Positions 10,661-22,660 of a stretch of DNA of 64,000 nucleotides are shown in pieces. Each line of letters starts with the position of its first letter. Positions within the stretch are counted from its first letter, which is position 1. Source of the DNA: Eucommia ulmoides (lineage: Eukaryota > Streptophyta > Magnoliopsida > Garryales > Eucommiaceae); the NCBI GenBank assembly GCA_016647705.1, contig CM028328.1, positions 44,258,647 through 44,322,646 of the forward strand. Direction: 5' to 3'. Both the position numbers and the translations under genes were made by a program. A model generated the notes under the pieces. The model saw nothing but the letters and a program-made list of their open reading frames with translations, ran no database searches and was not told the origin of the DNA.

Positions 10661-13600
10661 ATGGCCAATTTGACTCTCACCGGATTGTTGAAGAGTGCCG
10701 CCGACGAATTCTCGTCCAGACGAGCACTTTCGGTTTCTGGAAAGTTCGATCTTAGGCACGCTCGTCTTCATGAGCTTGTGGAGCATGCCGCCTCTGGCCT
10801 CGTCGCCGCCGGCGTTAAGCCCGGTGATGTCGTCGCTCTCACCTTCCCCAACACTGTCGAGGTTTTTGAGATCTCTCTTTCTCTGTCGCTTTGATTATCT
10901 TGTTCTTTTTTGACGATTCAATTTCTGCAAAATTAGGAATCATGTTTTTCTTGAACTGTTCTTAATTGAAATTTGAAAATTGTGGATGCGACAGATTGTA
11001 GCTGCTGTGGTTAAGAACCTTAAATCTTGAATTCGTTCGATTCTGTTTAAGTTCTGATTTACAATTCGAAATCAATTTTGCACTTTTCTATCAAAAACTG
11101 ATTTCATTTTATTCACTTACAGTTCGTGATTATGTTTCTGGCCGTAATCCGAGTCCGAGCCACCGCCGCGCCGCTCAATCAGGCGTACACCGCCGACGAG
11201 TTCGAGTTCTACTTATCCGACTCCGAGTCGAAGCTCTTGTTGACGCCGAAAGAAGGGAACGAGCCGGCTCAAGCTGCGGCTTCGAAGCTCAATATTCCTC
11301 ACATCACAGCCAGTCTGCCCCAACCCGACTCCCAGATCACCCTCTCCCCCACTCAGTCCGAGTCCGAGTGTGACGCTAACGCGGTTTCCAAAATCGTTAA
11401 CGAGCCGTCGGATTTTGCTCTCTTCCTCCACACCTCTGGCACCACCAGCCGGCCGAAAGGCGTGCCGTTAACCCAGCTCAACTTAGCGTCGTCCGTACAG
11501 AATATCAAATCGGTGTACAAACTCAAGGAGTCGGATTCAACCGTCATCGTTTTACCACTCTTCCATGTCCACGGGTTACTTGCGGGTTTACTGAGTTCAC
11601 TCGGCGCCGGAGCCGCCGTGACCCTACCCGCCGCAGGGAGATTCTCAGCTTCCACGTTCTGGTCCGACATGAACAAGTACAACGCGACCTGGTACACAGC
11701 CGTCCCCACCATACACCAGATTATACTCGATCGTCACCTCAACAAACCCGAACCCGTTTACCCGAAGCTCCGCTTCATTCGGAGCTGCAGCGCGTCGCTC
11801 GCGCCGTCCATAATGGCTCGGCTTGAAGAAGCGTTTGGCGCGCCGGTTTTGGAGGCTTACGCCATGACGGAGGCGAGCCATTTGATGAGTTCGAACCCGT
11901 TGCCGGAGGACGGCCCGCACGTTCCCGGGTCGGTTGGAAAGCCGGTGGGTCAGGAGATGGCGATACTGGACGAAAATGGGGTCCAGCAAGAGGCCGGGTG
12001 TAACGGGGAGGTTTGCATTAGGGGTCCGAATGTGACAAGCGGGTACAAAAACAACCCGGATGCCAACAAATCCGGTTTTCTATTCGGGTGGTTCCATACC
12101 GGAGATATAGGGGTTTTGGACTCCGATGGGTACCTACATCTAGTTGGTCGGATCAAGGAGCTTATCAATCGCGGAGGTATGATCACCTTATATGTTTTTT
12201 GAACTAAATTACACCTTTACCCAGAAGTATTGCTCTTGTTTCATTTTAAGCCTTGTTATTTTATTTTCATCTTTTGCATTTTAAAAATTCACATTTATAT
12301 TTAATGGAAAAATTACATTTTTTTGTCCATAAAGTATGGGGTGAGTGTCTTTGTGAACTTTAAAGTTTGTAAAATCAGGCATTTGGTCTCTCGAGTTGGT
12401 AAATCTTTGTTGGGTAATCACATCTTTCCCAACAATCTTAGGGTTCATATAGATACTCACTCCATAGGGATCAAAAATGTAATTTTTCAATATTTAATTC
12501 ATTCTAAAACTCTGGTGGATCTAGTTAGATGGGCCGATTAAATAAAGATCCGCGATAAATAAGCTAACATTGTATTACATAAGAAGCCGTCACCCGCAAT
12601 TCATGGAAGCTGTAAATTTAAAAGTATAATGAAAAATGATATTTTAATTGGATTACTAATATTAGAATTGAATAGAAAGTGAGGTATTTATGATTTATTT
12701 TTTTACAAATCTCTCTTATCATTTTAAAAATATCATTCAATCTCCTTGAACCCTTTTAAAGATCTTTCTATTATTTAAAATATATAATTTTTTATTTTTT
12801 CAAAAATTCATTAATATTCTTATTTTATATATATATATATATATTTTACTATTATTTTTTTAAACAAAATTACATTTACCCCCAAACCATCCCCTCCAAT
12901 TACCAACACCCTCCCTCCATCATGTTTTTTAAATTGGAAAAGAAAGAGTTGACAAATATATTTTTTAAATATGCATGTTAGTATAAAAAGATAAAGAAGA
13001 CAAATATGTATATAAAAAAAAAAGGGTAATTACATATGTTAATTTTTAATTGTTGAATTATAATTATTTTTTTATTATTAAGGATAAAAAATTTATTACA
13101 ATAAAAAATTAATTATTTTTAATCTGTAAGGGTGGTAAATGGTGTTTGACTAAAAATGATAAGAAAATGACTGATATTTAGTCTTTGTGTTTTCATTTTG
13201 AACACATTAAATCCTAAAGTATTCAAATTGTGTCAAGTGAATCCAAATTCCTAACATTGTCATTATTTTTAACGAAAATCATGCACATGTCAAGCACGAA
13301 AATCATCTACATGGGTGATTTCCATCTGTAAAATGACGGGATTAACAATTTGGACTTAATCGATACGATTTGAATACTTCAGAATCTAAAGTGTTCAAAT
13401 TGAAAATATTGGGATTGAAGTGGGATTTTATGGTAAATTTTGAATTTGGCAGGTTTATTCACATAACTTGGTCAGCTTTGTAGAAGTAGTTACCAAATTT
13501 GATTTGAGATCTATTTTGGCACACTATTTAACCAATGATTACTTCTTCCTTTTTTCTCAACTTTAGGGGAGAAGATATCACCCATTGAAGTGGACGCCGA

Positions 13601-16600
13601 GCTTTTGTCTCATCCGGACGTCGCTCAGGCCGTTGCCTTTGGTGTCCCCGATGATAAATATGGTGAAGAGGTAAAAAAAATTCGAAGCTACAATCATTTT
13701 CCTATTGTTCTCATCCGTATGGTAAACTATCACGTAACTGTAGATGCGAATTTAGGTTCTCTCCGACTAATAGAGAATGTGGAGTCCACATTAGCAGTGT
13801 TTAGAGGTTGGCAATTTTTTAGGGTTTGGGATTGAAACTTAAATCCATGAATAAACTCAGGGTTCTAATAATTAGATCCAATCATTTTTAGGATGGTTTA
13901 ATCATTTATATTTAAGGTCACTCCGGTTTGGCCTATCAATCTAATTATTAAATATTATACGTAAAATAAAATGAAAAATAATAACACATTTAAACATAAA
14001 GCTTGTACTCTATTGATAATATAATTAGTTTCCAAGTTGGAAGTCTAGTGTTCAAGACTTCCCTCTCACTTAGAATAGTTTATAGAGTTTGTACTTACAA
14101 AAATTATATAATTTATTTAGACACATATATATAAGATCCGGCCAGCCCTAGGACTGGGTTTGGATTTTATGCATTTTACAATAGGTGGGTTTGGGCAAGA
14201 GAGTAGGGCCCGATGTCCAAGTCGGGGCCAGGCCTTACAAATTCTTGTAATTTATTAGGTTGGGCCTGGCCCAGCCGAGTCCATGAACACCCCTAGTCCA
14301 CACCACTACCCACATGTATTTGTAGACAAGTGATATCTTGTGTCCAAACTGCTATCTTGAATTTTTGCTTTATAGAAGGTAGAGGATATTAAGTGGTTCA
14401 AAACAAAAAATAGGTGGAAAATCAATATTCAACTAAATAAAAAATTGATTAGACTCTTATTTTTCAAAAATTAATCTTAAACGCTAAAACGTAAACTAAG
14501 GCACAGATTAAAGATTACGGATTGTGGGTAAATTTGACAAAGATTACAAATGAATGAAGAGACATCAAAGCAGGACCCTAGGGTAGGTCAATCTGCGCTA
14601 AAGAACTTAATAATTGATCGATTTGATCCGACGGTTGCCATTCAAGGTCTTGAACCTTCCTACGAAATATCCTCGTAAAGAATACTCTAGAATCATCTAT
14701 ATAGATCTATAATTATACAAGGAATCTAGACTAAAATTAAAATCACATTTAATATCATGTTCCTTAAAGTCAGATCTATCCATATCAACATAAAATAAAT
14801 AAAGCAGTAAATGATTAAATCTAATTTAATTTATATACCTCTTCCCGTGCTTTAGCCTCAAAACTGATATTTCCCAAGGCATGATTTGAGTAAGCTCTTT
14901 TAAGAGCAATTAGATCTGATCTTGTTCCTGGCAAAAGAGGAAAAGTTTTCCTAGAAGCAACATAATTGTCTTATCTCTAATAATATCTACACAGAAAACT
15001 CCATGAGGATAGTGTTCTTGAGATATCTAAAAATCCAATTCTAAGATCATGAGGTAGATCTATTTTGATTCTAGGTGATAAAAGGAATCAAAACAATAGA
15101 AAAAAAAAAAAGGATGAAAAAGGAATCAATAGGAAAATAAAGCTCAAAATGAATTTCAATAATTCTTGCATCTTATACAGTAATGGTCAAATTTTGTTTT
15201 TTTGGTCTAGGGGGCGGCCACAATGGCTCCCCTTATTTATAGATGCTATCCAAGGTTTAAAACACTGGATCCCTTATTTATTTAATTGTCCTTGGGCTCT
15301 CGAATTTCTAAATAATTCAGCATTACGACTCATTTCTTTTCAAATGAGTTTCCCAACTTTTGTTTTCTATTGTGTGACCCTTTAAGTTCATATCAAAAGC
15401 TAGATGGTAGGAAAAATTAATTATAACATTAACTGATCAAAATTGGAACAATTTTAACTTTACCCTTTCAGGAGAAACACTTTCCCCAAGGTGCCTCTTC
15501 TGATTGTAAGTCACATTTACCCACACATCACATACATGTCCAGTTGATAGAAATTTAAACTAGAGAATCTCCTCGGTTATAATTTTCGTGTTATTCGATT
15601 TCAAGGTAAGAATAAAGTTAAAAAAAAATCCTAGTTTAATCATATCTATATTTATTGATAATGTAATTCAATGTAACATCAATTGGAATCTCATCCTAAA
15701 TCGTCACACTGTTCTGGACAAAGACTTGGATGTATTATATTAAATGGAATCACATATGACGCATTTCTTTTTACTAAGAGTGATACATGCTATCTTGCAT
15801 ACTCGTATATTCTCATGTATGAGTCACTATACCAAATGGAAATATTTGAATTTTCGTAGTTAGAATACAATACTTAATATTATCAAAGTATAGCAACCTA
15901 CACAACTAATATATAGTACCTCAAGGCAAAAGATTACAAATGTAATTATATCGCAGACATCCTGTTTTGACATTGAGCAAAACTACCACGTAGGATGTCA
16001 AGGATGATCATGTTCAGTCTTTTACTACACTAGTAAATCCCCTTGTGGTTATTTTTAGTATCTCATACTAATGGTCTGACCCACCATTCTCATAAGAGAA
16101 AAAAAACCCCAACATACTAGCTGTCACAGGGTCAAATTTTCACCGCGAAAATTGTAACCGAGAAATGACCTAGTTGTGCACCAACTAGCCAACCCCATGA
16201 ATGCCCTGCCACGTAACAGAAATACACCGACAGTATGTAAAATGCACCCTGAAACAGACAGTACCAAAACGCATCCACACAACGGCACAACAGCGTTTAC
16301 GGAAAAACCCAACCTTGTATTATAACTTAGGAAATAAGAAACCAGATTACAACTTTCAGCATAAAATCCGCAGGAACACACTCACTGCTCAAAACAAACT
16401 ACAACATGACAATTTATAGAGAAATATAGCAATTGACAGCCCCAACTGCATATGCAAATTCTTGACATCTGTCTGACACATGTCCAACACTCAGCACAAC
16501 AGTTTTCCAACCAGAAACTACCCAGAATTGTCTTGAAATTGTCCAAAAACTTCCTGCACATGCCCAGCATATGGCTATAACTTCCAGTCCTTCAACTCAC

Positions 16601-18656
16601 CACGAGTTACACCTCGTTTCCAACGTTTCTGCATCGTGCTCACATTCTACCCATTTGTCGTCTCGTTCCCTTAGTCATGCCGACGTTCCCCAACGCCTCG
16701 CCATGCCGCCCACATGACGAAAACGTGTCTTACGCCCACGTTCTGTTTGTTGCGTCATTGCGCCCGACGACTTCCCAATGTCGTATGCATTTTCTACACC
16801 AAAATGCACCGCCGTGCCCAACAGTTTGTCATGCCGCGCACATGACACTGTCCACAACGTAGTGTTGCGCCTACTTTGTGTCGCCTTGCCTTGGTGCCGT
16901 ACCAAGGTCTTTCCCACTGCCCAACACCCGTTGGTGTCGTGCCACAACGCCATTGCCCACCAAAATGCACTATGTTGGTGTCTTTGTTGCCAACGATTCA
17001 TTTATGTCGCATGCACCGTGTCCGGTAGCAAAATGCACAAAGTTGGTGCTATTTGGTCTTTCAATGTTGTTAGGGGCTAAAGAACCATCCCCACCAAAAG
17101 AATCCGACGTCCTCGTCGGATCAATCCTACCTCGACTCACTGGTTTTTGCATACACCTATGCCAATGGTACTGCCACAGTCTTCTCAATCTGCCTGCAGC
17201 CTTATTTTCAAAATTTTGCAACTCATTACAACGACTTGGTCACAGATCGACTCTGTAACCAGACTGACCACCAGCCCATTGCTCCCACAGCAACCTCGTT
17301 TGGAAACCCACGATAACCAGCCGCCTCTGGTTATATGTCAGTATGGGACATAGGATCATTTCCAGCATCCTACGTCCCAAGTCAGGTTTATTACTTACCC
17401 GATTTCAGCCCACACCCGGTCTGGCCGTTGTTGTCCACCAACAACATTGTGTTGACGCACACCACCTCCCGTTTAGAACTTCCATCGCCTGATTCATCCC
17501 GAACCAGTGCCATCAATTTTTCTTTCTTTGGACAGTCCCTTGCTTAGTGAGGACCGTCGCATATAAAACAACCTCGGCTCTTACCTGCTGTAGTCGTCGG
17601 TTATGATTTTGAACAGGAACCTTCAGCAACATTGGTCTCCCCGCCTTTGTTCTTCCATTCCTTCATGCCCCCGTTCATCTTTTCCTTGCCTTTCCTTGCT
17701 AACTTCCAGTCTATCTCGCTAACGTCCCTCGTCAGATTGTAATCGATCAGGCTGTCTGTCGCCACCACGACAGTCTGCAGGTCTCACACACCCTGTCGCC
17801 TCGCCCGAGGTAAAATTGAACAACTTGTCATTCCTCGACATGTTCTTCACATCTAGCATCAAGGATATGAATTCTTTCACATACTCACGCACCGAATCCG
17901 TGTTCTTGAGTCTCCACAACTGATCCCAAGCCATCCAAATCAAGTTCGTCGGTAGGAATTGCTCCCTCAATTTCTTCTTCAAATCAGCCCACGTCGTTAT
18001 CATTAAACGTGCACTGTTTGCCACACGTTTTCGCCACCACAGCTTCGCGTCACCGGCCATGTATATACTTGACATGGATACTTGCTCATCATCGGGAACA
18101 TGAGCAATCCAAAAATATTGCTCCATGTCCCATAGGAAATTCTCCAATTCCTTGGCATTCCGCGTACCCGAAAATGCCTTTGGGTCCAGCAACAGCAACT
18201 TCTTCAATGTCTTTGAGGTTGCCTTTCACGACATCAGTCTGCACAATCATGTCCTTCGCCATGGACTTGATTCTGGCCGATGTATTGGTACAGAATTCTT
18301 CAAAAAAGGCTCGAAGATTGGACATCTCCGTTGACTTCAGACAATGTTAACCCATAGCATGTAGCTAGAGAGAACTGTGAAACATCTCAATTTTATTTTA
18401 TTTTTGAAAGAAATTGAGCTTTTAGAGGAATGCTAATATATATTTTTATATTGTGTTTTCTTCACAGATAAATTGTGCTGTTATTCCTAGAGAAGGATCA
18501 AATCTTGATGAGGAAGAGGTTTTGAGGTTTTGTAAGAAGAATCTTGCTGCTTTCAAGGTCCCAAAACGGGTTTTCATCACCGATTCCGTTCCCAAAACCG
18601 CCACCGGAAAAATCCAAAGGAGGATCGTGGCGGAGCATTTCCTTTCCCAGATCTGA
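10661..18656 (+). CDS. AAE3: AAE3-like oxalate--CoA ligase (acyl-activating enzyme), 4 exons, 515 aa
   Basis: Exons 10661-10861, 11123-12176, 13567-13670 and 18468-18656; all junctions are GT/AG and the frame is open throughout (1548 nt with stop). Members of this family turn oxalate, ATP and CoA into oxalyl-CoA, the first step of the plant CoA-dependent oxalate breakdown route in the cytosol. Visible ANL-superfamily motifs are the P-loop TSGTTSRPKGVP (about residues 171-182), YAMTEASH (about 313-320), the ADP-binding GWFHTGD (about 389-395), the hinge GRIKELINRGGEKISP (about 409-424), and the C-terminal PKTATGKIQRR with the catalytic Lys near 501. Identity to Arabidopsis AAE3 (514 aa) is judged from memory as very high over the whole length. 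The C-terminus SQI is not a good peroxisomal signal. Intron 2 holds MITEs and intron 3 (4797 bp) holds retrotransposon debris. A general 4-coumarate-CoA-ligase-like role is less likely. Confidence 0.95.
12306..12489. mobile_element. Mutator-type MITE in AAE3-like intron 2
   Basis: 184 bp with terminal inverted repeats: left GGAAAAATTACATTTTT; the right end on the opposite strand reads TGAAAAATTACATTTTT. The inverted homology extends about 40 bp. It is flanked by a perfect 9-bp duplication ATATTTAAT (12297-12305 and 12490-12498), the duplication length made by Mutator-family transposases. It has no coding capacity. Confidence 0.85.
12827..12844. repeat. (TA)n microsatellite in intron 2
   Basis: About nine TA units inside the AT-rich intron 2 of the AAE3-like gene. 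Confidence 0.8.
13172..13422. mobile_element. Foldback/MITE-like inverted repeat in intron 2
   Basis: The first about 65 bp ('ttttgaacacattaaatcc', 'aaagtattcaaatt') pair imperfectly with the reverse complement of the last about 65 bp ('tttgaatacttcagaatc', 'gtgttcaaattgaaaat'), leaving a central loop of about 120 bp. No clear target duplication was found, so the ends are approximate. A similar half-arm is seen near 62660-62830. Confidence 0.5.
14440..16114 (-). mobile_element. LTR-type repeat, family R copy 1, in intron 3
   Basis: On the minus strand it starts TGTTGGGGTTTT at 16114. Long stretches match 19455-20904 (same strand) and 39900-43930 (opposite strand), including 'gagcaaaactaccacgtagg' and 'ccattctcataagag'. 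A TATA motif with context 'ctataaataaggggagcc' (minus strand, about 15228) appears in all three copies, as expected of an LTR promoter. The inner boundary near 14440 is approximate; no TSD was found. No coding region accompanies it. 13671-14440 holds only AT-rich intron with a GGCCC-rich patch at 14140-14300. Confidence 0.6.
16122..18345 (-). pseudogene. Ty3/gypsy gag remnant plus non-coding part, minus strand, in intron 3
   Basis: Minus-strand reading from about 18345 gives the gag start (MSNLRAFFEEF...IKSMAKDM), then the capsid region at 17719-18207: DPKAFSGTRNAKELENFLWDMEQ, then GDAKLWWRKR, TTWADLKKKLREQF and DSVREYVKEF. Next comes a nucleocapsid zinc knuckle near 17555 (CFICDGPH, a stop, then ARDCPKK). 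No protease, RT or integrase follows. The rest down to 16122 is C-rich non-coding sequence ending (minus strand) in CCTGTGACA, possibly an LTR end. It is a truncated or non-autonomous element inserted in the host intron opposite to the gene; frames are broken. Confidence 0.75.
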
Positions 18657-18935
18657 ACCGCCAGCGTCCCCAAATTTGGAGCCTGAAATGTTTCATTTTT
18701 GTTGCCATTTTGAGAGCCCAAAGAATAAAAGGAATAATGAGCAGTCGTGTCATTTTTCTGGTTCCCCCAAACATGTCTTCAGGAAATGGGGGAAATTGAA
18801 TAGTGTCTTATATACAGTCGATTGCTGTCGAGAGTTTATGGTTTTGGGCTTGTACTATTGGTAAAGATCGAGATTTTCTGTTCTAGGCTTGTATGAGTCA
18901 TGATTTTGTATAATAAGTAAAAGACCTATTCAATG
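18657..18935 (+). other. 3' UTR of the AAE3-like gene
   Basis: Non-coding sequence after the stop. An AATAAG-like polyadenylation context ('ttgtataataagtaaaag') is near 18905-18925. No repeat is visible in it. 18936-19300 holds no gene. Confidence 0.45.
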
Positions 18936-19301
18936 ACATGATTACAGGGGTTGGTTGTTTGCTATTCTTTTTGTCCGTTGTTTCTTCTCTAATATGGGGG
19001 AGACACGTCCAAATAATGGGATGAACAACTGCCCAGACAGAGAACAATTTTACGGTTATAATGTTGCATTTTGTACTTTGGGTTCAAATCCACCGATCGA
19101 GTTTCGTTCAAGTATGAGTGATAGTTAACTCGAAAATTGCTCGTCAATATGGTGTATATATGTATAGAGTTTTTGGTGAATTTTTTTTTCCTCCAAATCT
19201 CACGACTTTCCACGATCATCCCCACTCTTATTTTCTTCTTTACCAAAATTCCATTTTTTTTTAATAATAAACACTTATCACCATAAAAAATACTATCTAA
19301 C

Positions 19302-19460
19302 ATGCCACAACTTCAACCACCATTCGCTATTACTGCCACTACCACCAAAGTAAATATTCGTTATTGCTGCTGTCGTCACCACAACAAAAAATCGCTATCA
19401 CCGCCGCGTTCGTCATCACAACAAATATTCGTTATCACCACCATTACCACTAAAGGGGAA
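19302..19460. repeat. CCA-rich minisatellite, left block
   Basis: Degenerate units of about 25-35 bp of the form 'accaccacaacaaatattcgttatc', ending in 'ccattaccactaaag'. The same array type is at 21196-21430 and also ends in 'ccactaaag'; the family R copy 2 lies between them. Confidence 0.7.
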
Positions 19461-20904
19461 TGGATATTAAAATATCAAATTTACGCAACAGAATTTAAAA
19501 ACAAAATACTATCCAAATGCTTAAATCGGATTTATTCGTATTAACATTAAAACAAAGATACATGCAATGTAATATTAAAACTCTTTTAATAAATATCTAT
19601 CTTCCAGCACTTCAGTCTCAAAGTCGGCAGTGATCAATGCATGATATGAGAAGGTTCTTCCAAAAGCATCTGAACATGAATAAAAATAGCTACAAAAGGC
19701 TAATTATCTTAGAAGTGATACAAATATGTTACCTCTAACAGTATCTATACAGCGTACCTAAAAAAGAAGTGTGCTCTTGGGATTTCTAGGATCAGATATA
19801 AGACTGAGCGAAAATAGAGGGAAGGGGTGGTCACTATGGCTTGGTTGAATTTGTATCGGATGGGTAACCATATGGTCTTCTCCTCCTTATATATGTTGTC
19901 CAAGGTTTATAATCCTAGACCCCTTCTTTTCCTTAATTCCACTTTGACTTCTAAACTTCTTAACTTTAACATTACTGCCCATTATTTTTCCAAAAACTCT
20001 TCGAACATCAATTCTCCATTGCCTATGACTCATTAGGTTCATACCAAAAGTTGGATGCTAAAATTAATTAATTATTTTACTAATTAATTAATCAATAAAA
20101 AATGAAACATTTCTAATTTTTTCCTTAATACATTTCCTCCGACTATGAGTCACGTCTATCTACTAATCACAACCAAATTAATTAATTAATTAATTTACTA
20201 ATTAATTAATGAATAAAAAATGAAACATTTCTAATTTTTTTCCTTCCATAAGAAAATGATTTTCCTCTTAATACATTTCCTCCGACTATGAGTCATGTCT
20301 GCCTACTAATCACAACCATGTTCAGTTGGCGAGAGAACTCCCTCAATTATGATATATATATTCCACGATCTCTACATATTTGTACCTAAAAAGATCAACA
20401 TGATATAGTTAAGTAAAAAAACTTTAGCTCAATTATATGTATTTGATTAAAAACATAATTCCTTGTGATACCTGATTGGAATCTCATCCCAATCATCACT
20501 ACTCGTGCTAGAAGTTTGGGTGGAGTATATTAAATTGAATCACATGGGTCAGAGTTCTTTTTGCTAGAAATGATAGATCCCTTCTTGTATAGTCAGATAT
20601 TCTCATGTATGTCTTATTATTCCCATTGAATACATTTAAAGTCTCGTGGTTAGAGAACAACATTCAATATTATCAAATTATAGCAACTATCCATGTCATA
20701 TATAGTACCTCAAGTACAATTCACGGAATACAATCACATCTCATAAATTATATTTTTGCTCGAGCAAAACTACCATATAGGATATCAAAGATGATCATAT
20801 TTGGTCTCTTACTACCTCTTAGTAAGTCCCCTTGTTGATGTTTTAGTATCTAATACTAATGGATTGAGACTCACTATTCTCAAAGAGAGAACATCGGATC
20901 AACA
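19455..20904 (-). mobile_element. LTR-type repeat, family R copy 2
   Basis: On the minus strand it starts TGTTGATCCG at 20904 and ends near 19455 with a 'tctgttgcgtaaatttgat' tail often seen in copia-type LTR ends. It matches family R copy 1 along most of its length. Minus-strand TATA 'catatataagg' is near 19895. Inside, 'attaattaattaattta' and 'tttcctccgactatgagtca' are duplicated (20060-20190 and 20170-20310). It has no coding capacity. Confidence 0.6.
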
Positions 20905-20959
20905 TAGCCTAGGTTGTTGAAGACATTTTTCAACAATCCACTACCGACTAGGATTAGTT

Positions 20960-21140
20960 TAGAATATCGAGTTACCAAATATCTTTGGTAATATCAAGAA
21001 CTACCTTTTGATTAATAATATATATAGTTGAAAGAATAATATCAAGAACTATATATAGTTGAAAGAACTCTATATAGTTACCAAATATATATAGTTGAAA
21101 GAATAATATCAAGAACTACCTTTTATTAATACTTGAGATT
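20960..21140. repeat. Short direct repeats with 'tatatagttgaaagaataat'
   Basis: The block 'tatatagttgaaagaataat' followed by 'atcaagaacta' recurs at about 21025, 21050 and 21095, interleaved with 'ttaccaaatat'. It looks like local replication slippage. Confidence 0.65.
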
Positions 21141-21195
21141 CAAGCGTTTTACAGATACAAGCCTTAAATATAAAATTACAGGATTGATTATAGGA

Positions 21196-21430
21196 CTTAC
21201 ATCCAACAACCACCACAATAATTATTTCTATTATCGTCACCACTGCATCAAATACTTGCTACCACGATCGCCATTACCACAATAAATATTCGTTATCACT
21301 ACCGTCACCAAGACAACAAATATTGCTATCACCAATGCTACCATCACAAAAAATATTTCTCTCACTGTTACTACCACAACAAATATTCTCTATTACCACT
21401 GCTACCACCACTACTACCACTAAAGCAAAT
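21196..21430. repeat. CCA-rich minisatellite, right block
   Basis: About eight degenerate units around 'accacaacaaatattcgttatcacc'. On the + strand the translation would be Thr/Thr-rich, but frames are not conserved between units, so no coding role is inferred. Confidence 0.7.
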
Positions 21431-21474
21431 AATAAAAAGATCAACAACAAATTTTAGTAAATTACAATCAAATA

Positions 21475-21742
21475 TTGCATATTAACAAATCAAGTACAAA
21501 ATTCTTATCTTATTCTTTAAATTTTAAATATTCTTTCGCTTATTCTTTAAACTCTTACTATTATCAATACATTGCCAATGTATATGCAAAGAACTTGCCT
21601 ACATCTTACCATTCAATTGTAAAACAATTAGCTCAGGTTATGTGCAATTCTTTATATGAGGGTTTCGAGATTGAGATCGATGTCGACCGAAAGAGCCGGA
21701 TCATTAGTCGATATGTCAAGCTAAAAGTGAGAAATGTATTAA
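21475..21742 (+). other. Exon-like open segment of unknown origin
   Basis: Less AT-rich and more protein-like than its surroundings: AKNLPTSYHSIVKQLAQVMC, then YEGFEIEIDVDRKSRIISRY. It stays open and ends at a plausible GT donor ('ctaaaa|gtgaga', about 21731). A possible acceptor AG precedes 'gttatgtgcaattc' near 21637. I do not recognise the family. It may be a captured or abandoned exon, lying upstream of a Helitron 3' end at 22565. It could equally be chance. Confidence 0.25.
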
Positions 21743-22519
21743 TTATTTTTATTTTTATTTTTATTTTGCATGAAATTCAGGTCCAATTTGTGTGTGAAGC
21801 ATTGGGTTTTCTCTATATGTGTTTCATTTGCTGGTTTAAAGATGTTATTAATATTGTCATTTTATTTTGTTTTAGGGGATAAATAAATGATATTATCGAA
21901 TATCATAGCATCAAATAGAATGATTTATCTTTTATAAGTAATTGTACATTTGAAATTAGAACACCTTATTAAAATACATAAATTATGAAGTAAGCCATAT
22001 TTCTTGGGATTTTCATGTGTTACTAACTTAGTAATGAAATCCAAAATGATGACATCTGTTTGATATTATTTTGATGCAATTTTTAGGGACTCATATTGTC
22101 TCTTCCTTTTCTTTCTATAACATCTCAATTTTTTAAGAGCTCAACAACACTATTTTCCTTCTTTCTCAACATTTTGAGTATATTTAAATTATTAAGAGAA
22201 TTTTTGTTAATTAATTTCATTATAAATAATTTGAACACGCATATTTATTTAAAATTAAAAATTATATTGAACTAAAATTTTATCATTTATCAAACATTAA
22301 ACAGTACTTTTAATTTCTAGACCCAAAAGTAAAGTATTCATAATACTAATTGAAAATAAATATTACAAAATAGAAAAAATGAATATTTCAAATACTGCAA
22401 AATAATACATAGTTCATCCACTGAAAAAAAAAAAAAAAAAAAACTCCACTAACTAATACAAAATATCTTTTCAAAAATAACAAATATAAATTATATTTAA
22501 ATAATCAAATAAAATAAAC

Positions 22520-22565
22520 GAAAAAATTATTTCAAAACTCGCTCTTAGTGCGGGGCTAAAACTAA
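22520..22565 (+). mobile_element. Helitron 3' terminus, copy 1
   Basis: A short stem (CTCGC ... GCGGG with G:T pairing) is followed 6-7 bases later by the terminal CTAA and then a host T: 'gcggggctaaaactaa|t'. This matches the second copy ending at 35823 almost base for base around the hairpin. The hairpin, CTRR end and A/T insertion site are the Helitron rules. The 5' TC end was not fixed; a shared region 'ttctataacatctcaatt' at 22118 may belong to it. Confidence 0.6.
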
Positions 22566-22660
22566 TTAATACCTAAAAGTGGAAGGCGAGAGAATATTTT
22601 TAATGAGATAAGATAATGCCGCTTTTAAGACTTTTGGTGAATTCTCATTTTTTATAAATT

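Noticed and set aside
11213..12186. Minus-strand frames of 72-119 aa
   Set aside because: Shadows of the GC-rich AAE3-like exon 2.
14140..14300. GGCCC-rich patch ending 'gaacacccctag', like hAT-type repeat ends
   Set aside because: Only one end is recognisable; no partner inverted repeat or 8-bp TSD was found.
16675..17258. Several overlapping open frames on both strands
   Set aside because: GC-richer, CA/CG-repetitive non-coding part of a retroelement; frames overlap on both strands with no family motif.
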